In this document: piece by piece, positions 22,605-32,850 of the stretch
Layout of the letters: every line of letters starts with the position of its first letter
Numbering within the stretch: position 1 is the first letter of the stretch
DNA from: Celoporthe dispersa
Lineage: Eukaryota > Ascomycota > Sordariomycetes > Diaporthales > Cryphonectriaceae
Assembly: GCA_016584495.1 (NCBI GenBank)
Contig: WAID01000013.1
Location: 434,001 to 498,000, forward strand
Length of the DNA: 64,000 nucleotides
Direction: 5' to 3'
Made by a program: the position numbers and the translations under genes
Notes under the pieces: generated by a model
What the model was told of the DNA's origin: nothing
Database searches by the model: none
The model's input: the letters and a program-made list of their open reading frames with translations, nothing else

Positions 22605-23597
22605 ATGTCTTCTTCCCCGTCCTTCTTTCTTCTGTCGGGCCTGGCAGCCCTGCTCCTCCTCTCCCCAGTGCAGGCAGGCCTCGCCTTCCGGCACCACAAG
22701 CCTCGGGTCGAGCCCCGACAGGATGTCACAACCGACATGCTCACGACCATGACCTTCTGGTCCTGCACGGAGACCAGCACGGTCTTCTCGACCGTCATAT
22801 CCATCCCACCACCCGTAACCGTCACCTCTGTCACCACTGTCACTCAGACGCCGGCGCCACCCCCGCCGCCAGTGACTGTCACATCTATCCTCAACTTCAC
22901 ACAGCCACAGCCGCCTCCTTTCCCGTCCACAGGCCCCCCACCTCTGCCCGTTGCCAACACCACAAGCACTGTAGCCAATGTCACCACTGCTCCATCGTCT
23001 ACAGCATTGCCACCCTCATTTGTAAACACCACTACCACTGCCACTGTCACCGAGGTCCTCTCAACTCTGTCTTCTCTTGTCAACGGCACCACCACCGCCA
23101 CCTTGACCCTCTCGACCTTGGCTCCCCTGCTGAACACCACCATCACCACCACCAGCACTACAGGGACGTTTTCTCTCTCGGCGAACACCACCAGCACCCC
23201 TGACGAGACGCCTTCACCTCCGTCCATCGAGACCATCACCAGCATTATCGGCGCCCCCGCATCGTCAGCTGCCTCCTTCTCCTTGTATAGCAACAGCACA
23301 GCCCTCTCATCCGTCACCGAGCTCCTCACCAGCAGCTCGAGCAGCGGTCCCGAGTCCACCCCGTGCGCAACGGAGACAGAGATGCTCACAGTCACGGAGA
23401 CACCGGAGTCCCTGACTGAGTCTGCGTCTCAGTCACTGAGCTCCAGTGTCTTAACAACCGACGTCGTTTACACAACAACGCAGACGATCAGCTACACCCC
23501 AACACAAACAACTGACAGCACGGTATACGTGACCGTATACAGTACGGTGACAGACTTTGAGGGGGCAAGAATCACCTCCAGGAAGATGAGACCATGA
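22605..23597 (+). CDS. secreted Ser/Thr-rich mucin-like cell-surface protein
   Basis: A single exon of 330 residues. The start MSSSPSFFLLSGLAALLLL was chosen because it opens a signal peptide ending near PVQAG (about residue 24); longer in-frame starts upstream would bury it. A basic segment HKPRVEPRQ follows, possibly processed. Nearly the whole mature chain is Thr, Ser, Val and Pro with many N-glycosylation sequons (NTT, NVT, NGT, NST), several proline blocks (PPPPPVTVT) and Tyr/Thr-Val repeats near the end (TVYVTVYSTVTDF), a composition typical of heavily O-glycosylated fungal wall or surface proteins. There are few cysteines (one pair of note: SCTET and TPCATE). No hydrophobic C-terminal GPI signal is present, so secretion or wall association by other means is more likely than a GPI anchor. 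The biochemical function is unknown. Confidence 0.8.
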   Translation: MSSSPSFFLLSGLAALLLLSPVQAGLAFRHHKPRVEPRQDVTTDMLTTMTFWSCTETSTVFSTVISIPPPVTVTSVTTVTQTPAPPPPPVTVTSILNFTQPQPPPFPSTGPPPLPVANTTSTVANVTTAPSSTALPPSFVNTTTTATVTEVLSTLSSLVNGTTTATLTLSTLAPLLNTTITTTSTTGTFSLSANTTSTPDETPSPPSIETITSIIGAPASSAASFSLYSNSTALSSVTELLTSSSSSGPESTPCATETEMLTVTETPESLTESASQSLSSSVLTTDVVYTTTQTISYTPTQTTDSTVYVTVYSTVTDFEGARITSRKMRP

Positions 23598-23944
23598 AAC
23601 GATGTCTGTGGTCTGTAGTGATGGATTGGAGGTGGAAACACGGGTTGGTGAGGCCCAGATAGCAGGGCATGTGGCGCTATGCACGTGTATTTTACATAGA
23701 CCGAGACTCCGATATACGTGGTCAGCATCGTCCATAACTTGCCTGTATGTACTATTACCATGTTAACCGGTCGAGAATTGAAAATGGATCAAAGGGAAAG
23801 CAATGTATAGAAATGAATATCGCTTTCTACCAAGACTGCCTTAACACAAAGCTGGCCTTCAGAGACCCAAGCCGAAGACGTAGCACTAATATCCGATGAT
23901 ATCCACCCCCGGATCACGTTCCTGGTTCGGACAGATGAAGGTGT

Positions 23945-25629
23945 TTAGTTCGGACGGGTGCCTTTTGCGCGAGTTCGTTTGCCAACGCGGATGGCTGGTC
24001 CAGATGTGGGACCTCGGCGCGGACGTGGCTTCGGTGTTGGAACCGTGGCCCGTGGGACGCATGAAGTGGGTGTCGCATTCCTTGTGGCAACAAGACTGTC
24101 CTGAGAGGAACCAGAGAGGCCCAAGCTCGAGGCAGACCTCGTCCGCACAGCGGCGGCCGGTGGCCTCAAAGAAGAATCCAGAGCAGGTTTGCGCCTCTTT
24201 GGACGAGGCATTTCATGATCTGTATCATTAGACAGATCTTCCAGCGTTTCCGAATTGTGTGATGGCACTGGACTGGCTCCCAATCTTGATCGTTTAGAGC
24301 CCAATGATGTCTGCGACTGCCAGGGCTGCGTCGGGGGCAGGTCTTCTGCTGCCTCCTCAATGACTGACTAAAACTCCTGTCAGCAGGGAGGGCTGAGAGG
24401 CGAAGCGTAGGGCGGCGATGCGTCTCACCAGGTTGCAGCCAAACTTCTGCTGCAGCATTCCAGCATTAGGCTGTCGCTGTGGACCGTACGATGGCCCGGG
24501 GATATAGCCACTGAGCCAGTCAGGAACATCGTCGAAGCCTGTGCCGTGCTCTGCTCGCCCCATGGACTGTGCGTCAAGGTCCCAAGGGACGTTACCCTCA
24601 TGAGATTGGCGCTCGTCCTGGAAGAAATCGGCTCTCCCTTGCACTGCAAGATCAGCCTCCGCTGCTTCACGAGCCTTCTCCTTTTCCTTCTCGACCAAAT
24701 CAGCCGTAGACCAATAGCTGACCTCAGTAATCAGCTGCCAAATCACTACTACGAGGGGGGGTAGGGGTGGAGATACTAACACAACCGTGCCGATCCGACC
24801 TCCGCCCGCACCTGCCTTGTCCTGCAAGATCGACACCGCGGTTCTAACGCCCTCGCGGAAACCAGACCTCTGCTTGCGGTCCAAAAGGCTTTCCGTCGAC
24901 CGAGAAGAGGAATGGGTGGGTATAAAAGGTGCCCTGGATGGGTGGTCGGGTCCTCAGAAACTCCTTCAAGGGATGTTCGCAGTCAGTTGGAATGGGGGTG
25001 TCACACTGGCCTCCCCAGCTGATATATATATGCATGCTCCCCTTTTTAGTGTAGCGGAGTTTGAGGCTATAGAACTCGATCAGCGCGCTCGAGTCCCAAA
25101 GCTTGGACCCCGCGAAGCAAACTTGGATTTTCCCGAGGCGTTGCTGCTTGATAGCGGCAAAAACGCGTTCCTGCCTCGAGGTTAGCTGTAGGAGAGAGAT
25201 GAAGCCAGAGCTGTCCCAGTCGTACCAGAGCTCCCAGCAGCCCAGCCAGGCGGTGGTTCTCAGCCTTCCGTAGGTATATGTAGGGCCCATCTTGGGCCAG
25301 TATGATATCCCTGGGATGCCTGGAGACAGAGAGTGGCTTGCCGGAGCTGATGAGGGATCCATGCGTGGTATTTGGATCGGCCCAGTGCTTATTCGAAACA
25401 GCCCGAAAGCAGTCTTCGGGAAGGGAGCCCCTGTCAACAGATTAGACTGAGGCCTTACACATGACTGAAAGAGCTGGAGGCATGACTGGTGATCGAGCTT
25501 ACCTGGCGTACAGGATAAAGCTCAGCTGCTCGAGACCATGTCAGCTATCTGGCCAGCGCAGTACAGAATCCAAGGGCCCAGTGCAGAGTTGCCCTCCCAG
25601 AAGTATTGCGTACCACGGACGCGAGGCAT
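23945..25629 (-). CDS. unrecognised five-exon gene, conserved-looking, frame broken twice
   Basis: The gene was reconstructed from splice sites. Exons are about 25503-25629, 25007-25430, 24812-24933, 24429-24748 and 23945-24367. Donors are GTAAGC, GTGTGA, GTGCGG and GTGAGA; a CTGAC branch is visible before the second and fourth acceptors. The chain begins MPRVRGTQYFWEGNSALG and includes a Trp/Tyr-rich block (LGCWELWYDWDSSGFISLL), a Ser/Arg linker (HSSSRSTESLLDRKQRSG), an acidic helix (LVEKEKEKAREAAEADL) and a basic tail with PRPKRRK and KPRPRRGP, which resemble a nuclear localisation signal and an AT-hook-like patch. One missing base near 25523-25533 and one extra near 25240-25255 restore a continuous 472-codon frame. 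I do not recognise the family. It is more likely nuclear than secreted. The third intron (63 nt) is in frame, so its removal is inferred. Confidence 0.55.
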
Positions 25630-27090
25630 CTCTGTGCACTTGCGGCGTCGAAACTGGGCAGGCTGGCACTGCCACCGACATCGACATCGCCCTGCATATT
25701 GGCTTCACTTGTGGTTGGGGGTGATGAGAATCAAAAAAAAAAAAAAATCTGGATGAGATGTGCTGACGGGTACAGAGTTGGGAGGCCCATCTCAGGTCTC
25801 TGGTTGTACCTGCCCAGAAGACCTTCTACGCCTTGAGGAAGGTGCACCCACTGGCCACCTTCTTAGTTATCTGCTTGTATACTCCGAGCAGCATCCGAGC
25901 CTGAGGGGGCAGGAAGTCCCACGACTCCGCAGGTCCCTAAAGGAGGATGGCACACTTGTGCTCGGGACAGGGCTCCTGCAAATAGCTCCTCACTGGGTGC
26001 TTGTGTGTATCTCGGGTCACAACTCCGCCAGCCAGCGGTGTTGTATGAGTCTGAAACCCTTGATATGAGGAGACGATTAAAGACTAGAGTCAAGCTGGTG
26101 TGGTCTGGAAACCGGAGGCGAAAACTTGCTGAGTGCCTCACCAGCAACAACAAACTCTGCCCCCGGACTGGCCATCCATTATCAGAGAGGCTCTCTGCCG
26201 TCCTTGTGTGCCTTTGTCCTTATGCCTACGGTTTCCTCGGCTGCGATAAACTCGTAATCCTAGATATAGTTTGTGTCAAGAGAGATGATGTGCAGATTGA
26301 CCGTCTAGGCAGGGCGATCGGCTATTTTTTTTCTTTCTTTTTCTCTCCTTGCAGCGTGATTGCAGCAATAGTTCCGCACCTACACCATGGCTCGGGCTCG
26401 CGGGTGAGGCTCATGGCTGCCGAGCAGGAACCAGAAGATAAGAGAAATTCTGTGTTTTCTTTTTTCTTTTTTTTCTTTCTTTTCTTTCCTCTTTCTTCTT
26501 GTTTTCCCTTCCTCCGAATCTCCACGGTGATGACGAAATTTCAGCCCACAAAGAGGGAGGTACTTGGTCTTAGCTAAGAGACGATCGGGTCAGCCCAGAA
26601 GCCACGGCGAAGCCGCTCTCGTTATTCTGCGGCTGTGGCGTCGAGTACCGCCGGGATCCCGAGGAAAAACATGGATCCCGACTTGGCCTTCTCGAGGCCA
26701 CACTCCGTCTCCAAGGCACGGGGTACCCTAGCGTGCCTGGCTACTGCTCTGCTCTGCTCTGGTAACAAAGGGTTGGACATGCCGCAGTGGGGAAGACGGG
26801 ATCCTCCAGTGGGCGACCAGGATGGGGATGTACCATAGTCGGTTGGGCGACGTTGACGGACGTTGACGTCTTGGCTCGGACCCTACCGAGTAAGGTGACG
26901 GACTGACTGACTCTGACCCCGATTCTGCTTGAAAATACTCGCATGGTAGCAGGAGAAGCCCTGGGCATGGTGGCGCTAGGAGAACCCGAGGCACAGCAGG
27001 CCCAGTGACCGGCAGCCTGGTATTTGGGCAATGGCGTTGCAAGATTTCAGGGGGGAGGCCATGGGGCATTACCCGCAGCTGGGTGTTCCA

Positions 27091-27130
27091 TGCACGCTCC
27101 TCGACGCTCCTCGATGCTCCTCAACGCTCC
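27091..27130 (+). repeat. four imperfect 10-bp tandem repeats
   Basis: Units TGCACGCTCC, TCGACGCTCC, TCGATGCTCC and TCAACGCTCC follow one another without gaps and share the core CGCTCC or TGCTCC. They lie about 1.3 kb upstream of the CDC4-like start. Confidence 0.85.
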
Positions 27131-27433
27131 CAACCCCACCGCTGGAACAGCACCCGTGACCTGAACTGGCCGCGCCAGCTCTGGGGGAGCCTCTGCAAGC
27201 AGGTACCCGCCGACTCCTGATGTCTGACCGAGCAGAGCCGGTCGTCATCGATACTAAGTAACACACGAGTAATCACTCCACGGGCCATCACCACGACCAC
27301 CATGACTAGACAGCCTCAAGATTAAACAAGCCACGGCATTCTTACTGCTGCCATAGGATCGCTGGAGGAGCATCTTTGTAGACTGGTTGTGTTCTTGACC
27401 AGCGCCTGACTCGACTATTCTGTCTATTGGGGC

Positions 27434-27470
27434 GTGTGTGTGTGTGTTCTTGTGTGTGTGTGTGTGTGTG
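27434..27470 (+). repeat. (GT)n microsatellite, two blocks
   Basis: Two TG blocks (27434-27447 and 27451-27470) separated by TCT, in the presumed promoter or leader of the CDC4-like gene. Confidence 0.9.
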
Positions 27471-28432
27471 CTCTACTATCGTCCCCGCTCTTTTTTTTTT
27501 CCTCCCTCCTGTCTCCTTTCCCTTCTATCCCCTTTCCCTTTTTATTTTCCTTGGCCTTTTTTTTCTTCTTTTTTTTTTCTTCTCTCTTTCTCTCTCTTTT
27601 CCTCCTTTTTCTTCTCTCCCTCCCTGCTTATCTCATTGTTTCTCTTGATTTTTATTTTTTTGTTATTTTCCCCCCCCTCCTTTGGTGGCCTCTCTCTGCT
27701 TACTCCTACTCTTATTCCGCCTCCACCCACTATTCCCTCCCCGTCTGACCTGGGCCCCCGACCTCCTGCCTGGACCCCCCCCTGTCCCGCCTCGCCTCGC
27801 TGGTCACAGTCCGCTCCACGACCACCACCACCACCACCGACCCACGACCCACGACCTCGTGCCCTACCACCCTCTCGTCATCCTGCCCTGCCTCGACCAA
27901 AATCACTTTCTACTCCCCAGAGGCACGTCGCCGTGATCATAACACGCAGCGAGGATCGTCCGACGTTTTCGTATCGTCCCTAGGATTTCTTCCAACAACA
28001 AAGGGGCTACGATATGGTGGTCTGCAGCGTCTGAGGAATCCTTTGGCGAACTCTTGCCTGAACCCCCAATCTTAGCCTCAGCCCCAACCACCAACTGCGG
28101 CCCTCACCACAGCGCAACCCGACGATCGACGATCAAGCCCAACTCCTCTCGACGCCTGTGCGGCCCCTGTACCTCTCACTCCGAGCACGCATCGCCGTCC
28201 ACGACGCCAGTCTGCGAAGTCTGCATCCTTTGTTCCGGAGACGCGTCCATCCTGTGGCCCTTCTTTGTCGTCTTGACCCTGCCGGCCAACCCCCCTCAGT
28301 CTCCACCCCACGCCACCTCCTCTCCCAGACAACCTCATCGCGTCGGCGATACCATACCAGACGGCCTCGTCCTGGCCGTTCTGACCCCCGAGATCGACCG
28401 CTTATACCGCCCTGGGGTGGTCTCCGCCCGCC

Positions 28433-31400
28433 ATGTCCCTCGTTCCCCTTCCAAGGGGTCGCCTCCTGCCCAGAAGACCACCGAGATCCGTCGCCCGCGG
28501 ACAAACCAGAGGCTTACTGTCAGTTTTGATGACAGCGACGAGCCTGATTTCGCCGGCCGTGCCGCTGCAAAGCTTCAGTATGAGGTTGCCCAGTACGTCG
28601 AGACCAAGACCGTCACCACCACCACCACAACGAAGCGCTCCTTTCCGCCCCTGTTCATCCGGCAGCCGCGGCCCCTCGAAGCCCTCGATACAAAAGAATA
28701 CCCCTTGGCGCAGGGCCCCACGCCAGCAGGTCTGCGGAAGTTCTCCCTGGACTTGAACGATAACGACGACGAGTTTGCCTGGTCCTTCGCCGAGCCGGCA
28801 TATAGCCCGCTGTCCTCCGAGTATCAGGTCAGTCTGGCTCGCGTGCCTGTTGATGATCTTCCTTGCGTCCTAGCTTTTGGCGGCTGACCAGACCCTGCAG
28901 TCGAAACCCTTCGAGTTCGAGGGCAGCATCAAGTCCGCCTCGGAGCGCGGCACCCCCGTGCCCGAATCACAACCTAAACCCCTCGGCCTGCCGCCGAGTC
29001 CCAGACGCGTCGCTCACGTAGACATATGTCCAACTCTGGCGCCAGTCCCTCCGCCGGCAAGACTTCCCAGAGGTCATCGCGCAGCCACGCACCCACCTCG
29101 CATGTGTCCGACAGGCTCCGCAGGGCCGTGTCCAACGGTGCTCGGGATAGGATCACGCGGCAGACGTCCTCACAATATCTCGCCACCCCAGATAGGTCTG
29201 AGTCGGTGGCAGGAGGCACCGAGTGGCCCCAGAGGTTACGTCCCCTCAACGTCGATAGGCTAGCGGAGCCAGCCACTTCCACCCCCGGTCTGTCTACCGC
29301 TGCCTATGACGCCGCAAGTCCAGCCGGCAGTGAGTCGCAGACGGTGTTCAGCAGCAGTGTGGCAACCCCTCCCATCACCGATGCCGACGTTGAGCCGTTC
29401 GCCGATGCTCTCGACGACATCCGGCCCGTTTCGTCAAGAGCATCCCAACCGCCGCGCCCCTCCATCACCGTCGCTGCGGGGGATGCCAGCCTGCCGAGCC
29501 CCCGGCTGTCCCCAACCCTGGCCGCTGCCCAGCTGCACACGGCTGAGACGCAAGATGACGAGATCGAGGAGGAGGAAGAAGAAGAACCGAGCTTTTCGAG
29601 GAGCATCACCAGGTCTGCACGGCGGCGATGGATCGACGAGAACCAGGACACACAGTCCACGGTCGATCTAGACATGGAACTGGCCCTGGTCGGTCATGAT
29701 TCGCCGTCCAACCGTGACCAAGGTGCTTTTGATCGGTCCCCCGGGCTCCTTGACACTCGCTCCATGCTGGAATCCTTTGACGCGATGCCCAACGAGATGA
29801 AAACGTTCATGATGTACCAGTTCCTCCGCAGGTGTCCCAGGAAGACCCTGCACATGGTTGCCGATGTTGTCAACCCGGCGCTCAAGTGTGATTTCCTGAA
29901 ACAGCTGCCTGTCGAGCTGGGTCTACACGCCCTAAGCTTCCTCGACCATCGCGATCTATGCCGCGCGGCGCAGGTCTCGAAGCACTGGCGCAACCTGATC
30001 GACACCAACGAGACTGGCTGGAAGGACCTCCTCGATAGGGACGGGTTCAAGCTCGCGCCCGGTGAGCTCAAGAAGGCCATCAAGCAGGGCTGGGGCTGGC
30101 AAGATCCCGAGGGCCCAGAGGGTGCTGAGCTTGATGTCAGCCTGCAGAACCGCCTGACTTCGACCGAGGCCGAGCTGTGGTCACCGGGGGCCGACAGCTA
30201 CGCGAAGACTCGTAGCTCTAAGCGGAAGCGCCTAGAGCAGAGCCACGCCCACTACGTGCAGCGCAAACGTCGAGCGAGTGCCCGCGAGGCGGCAAAAGAC
30301 GACTCGCCTTCGTGCCCGCCCAAGCTGTTCAAACCGGACGGCCCTATCTCGGCGGCCGGCGAGGCAGCGGCCGCTGTTCCAGATCCCCAGATCGGCCTGC
30401 CGAGTCTTCGGAGGCTCCATCTCTTCAAGTCGCTGTACCGCCGCCACTACATGATCCGTCAGAGTTGGACAAGTGGCAAGGTCAAGCCTGGGCATGTCGC
30501 TTTTGCCGCTCACCCACGCCATGTCATTACTTGTCTGCAGTTCGACGATGACAAGATTATCACTGGAAGTGATGATACTCTCATCCATGTCTATGATACC
30601 AAGACCGGCAAGCTGCGGAAGAAGCTCGAGGGCCACGAAGGCGGTGTCTGGGCCCTCCAGTACGAAGGCAACATACTGGTGTCTGGTAGTACCGACCGGT
30701 CTGTTCGCGTTTGGGATATCGAGAAGGGCCTGTGCACACAAGTTTTCTTCGGCCATACGTCTACCGTACGCTGTCTTCAGATCCTCATGCCGACCGAGGT
30801 GGGCAAGACGTACAGCGGAGAGCCAATTATGATGCCGCCGAACCCTCTCATCATCACTGGATCGCGAGATAGCCAACTGCGCGTGTGGAGGCTACCCGAG
30901 GCAGGATCCCGTAGGTATATCCAGACAGGCCCTCCAGCCAACGACGCCGAATGTCCCTATTTCGTCCGGATCCTTCCTGGCCACACTCATTCCGTCCGCT
31001 CCATTGCTGCCCACGGGGACACTCTGGTGTCTGGAAGCTACGATGCGACGGTCCGTGTGTGGCGTATCAGTACTGGAGAGGCTCTGCACGTCCTCCATGG
31101 CCATACACAGAAGGTCTACAGCGTGGTCCTGGACCACAAGCGGAATCGTTGCATCTCGGGATCCATGGACTCCTTTGTCAAGATATGGGATCTCGACACT
31201 GGTGCTTGCCTCCACACTCTTGAAGGTCACACTCTCCTCGTGGGTCTCCTTGACCTACGCGACGAACGCCTGGTCTCTGCTGCGGCAGACAGCACCCTTC
31301 GGATTTGGGACCCCGAGAACGGCAAGTGTAAGAACACTCTCATGGCTCACACTGGCGCCATCACCTGCTTCCAGCACGACGGGCGAAAGGTCATCAGCGG

Positions 31401-31718
31401 CAGCGAGAAGACCGTGAAGATGTGGGACATTCAGACCGGCGACTGTATTCAGGACCTCCTGACGGACTTGGGTGGGGTCTGGCAAGTCAAATTTGATGAG
31501 CGTCGATGTGTCGCCGCTGTGCAGAGAGATAATCTCACATACGTCGAGGTAAGCACTCCGCCATTCTGTGCCTTTTCCTTTTGTGCTAGCAGCTGACTTT
31601 GTTCCTCCAGATCCTTGACTTTGGAGCTGTCCGGGATGGAAAGCCACCTGAAGAGCTCGGCAAGCGCATCCTGCTCAACGGACCCGAGGTGCAGCGCATT
31701 ACCGAGGAAGAGCCTTAG
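28433..31718 (+). CDS. cdc4: CDC4/FBXW7-like F-box and WD40 protein, frame broken twice
   Basis: Exons are 28433-28827, 28901-31548 and 31611-31718 (introns of 73 and 62 nt, donors GTCAGT and GTAAGC, branch CTGAC in both). The N-terminal 450 residues are disordered with Ser/Pro and acidic stretches. An F-box follows at about 463-505 (LKQLPVELGLHALSFLDHRDL). A WD40 propeller spans about 670-1010 and shows repeated GHxxxVxxL and SGSxDxxVRVWD blocks, for example GHTHSVRSIAAHGDTLVSGS; the closing strand VLDFG-like segment is encoded by the last exon. Cdc4/FBXW7 proteins select phosphorylated substrates for the SCF ligase, controlling the cell cycle and transcription factors. One base is missing in each of two C4 runs (28445-28448 and 28979-28982); adding them gives exactly 1051 codons. 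ATG 28433 has a good context (GCCATGT) and becomes in frame only with the first correction. Translation as written would begin at 29026. Confidence 0.85.
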
Positions 31719-32850
31719 TAAATCTTTGGCCCTTGCGGCTGATCTGCAGCCTGTCTTCTTACAAACATCTACTATAGCTCGTAGCTACCTGCAGGATGGG
31801 GAAGCGCGGCCACTCACGAACACGAAGTGAAGTGGCCTGAAAAAGGCTGTCCGCCCTACCGCGGACACAAGCGTTGTGTATGGCTGTTGTGTGTTCTCGC
31901 CTTCATCGAGTGCTCTGTCACGCCACTTGTTCATGTTGTCCTTTTTTTGTCCCTCCCTGTTACATACCTGGAGCGTTCCTCATTTCGAAACATCTTTATC
32001 TCCTAGCGGATCGTGCGATCTGCAGTATATATCAGTCATGACCGCGCTTGTCGTTCCGTTCTCATTGTTAGGCAGACTCATTTTCTTTCTTTTTCTTTTT
32101 GGCGTACAGGCATCGGGACGTTACTGGGTGGAAGACGAGAGATATCATGTTGTTCTGTTGCGGGGTTGTGGTAGATAGCGTTTGTCCGCGAGTATTAATT
32201 GATGCCTAATGACCACCAGATCAGAAATGATTTTTTATGTCTACGTCCGATTGTTTCTTCTTTGTAGTAATGTGGGTGACCTTGACCTGGCCGCCCGGGC
32301 TTTGACCCTACCTGGAGGGGTTCTTGTTGAATAAAAGCCCTCGGCGATGAACTCCATGGTAGGTTTTCTTCGGGCAGACACATATCTAGGCTTCTCTCAC
32401 AGGCGATAATTGTTTGGCGCCTCTTCTCTCCCCAAGGGCCAAGGAGTTTCAGTCGTATTGACTGTATGAAAGGAAATGTAGGACACCCAGAAGGCTTTGT
32501 TGAGGACACAGGTAAGGATGGCAACCAGATGAGCCATGATCTCACCAGAGCACACGAACACTTACAAGAAACACGGTGGCAGGTCTGTGTATGTGTATGT
32601 GTGTGTGTGTGTGTGTGTGAAGAGAAAGTAGAATATTACTTATCAAGACAGTTCCATTCACTAAAAGCTGCGTGATCTAAACATACAAGACTCCAACGTA
32701 ATATCCCGGGTGCCTTCACAACGCCCCTATCGTGGATCCTGGAGGAAAAGAAGTAAAACAAAAAGAAATTGGTATCACGACTCCCACAGCGCAACGCCCA
32801 TAGCCTTTTTACTCAACACGTAAAGGAGCGTACAGCTCTTGAAGCTACTC
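31719..32850. other. tail-to-tail spacer between CDC4-like and BYE1-like genes
   Basis: About 1.1 kb between convergent stops. T-rich segments on the plus strand (about 31900-32110) suit a 3' UTR, and a TG microsatellite lies near the middle. No gene was seen. Confidence 0.5.
32586..32619 (+). repeat. (TG)n microsatellite with two A interruptions
   Basis: About 17 TG or TA steps of alternating purine-pyrimidine sequence in the convergent spacer between the CDC4-like and BYE1-like genes. Confidence 0.9.

Larger units (their letters stand above)
25630..28432. other. spacer and CDC4-like gene leader
   Basis: About 2.8 kb between two divergent genes. It contains a 22-bp direct-repeat pair of CGACGTTGACG type near 26848-26869, four 10-bp tandem units at 27091-27130, TG dinucleotide runs and a long T/C tract (27480-27680), then C/T-rich DNA leading to the ATG at 28433, probably the long 5' leader of the CDC4-like gene. 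No coding segment with a recognisable motif was found. Confidence 0.45.

Noticed and set aside
28054..28432. Upstream extension of the CDC4-like gene
   Set aside because: The frame is open without ATG, is preceded by a stop, and its residues look like leader; ATG 28433 with one missing C gives a better start.
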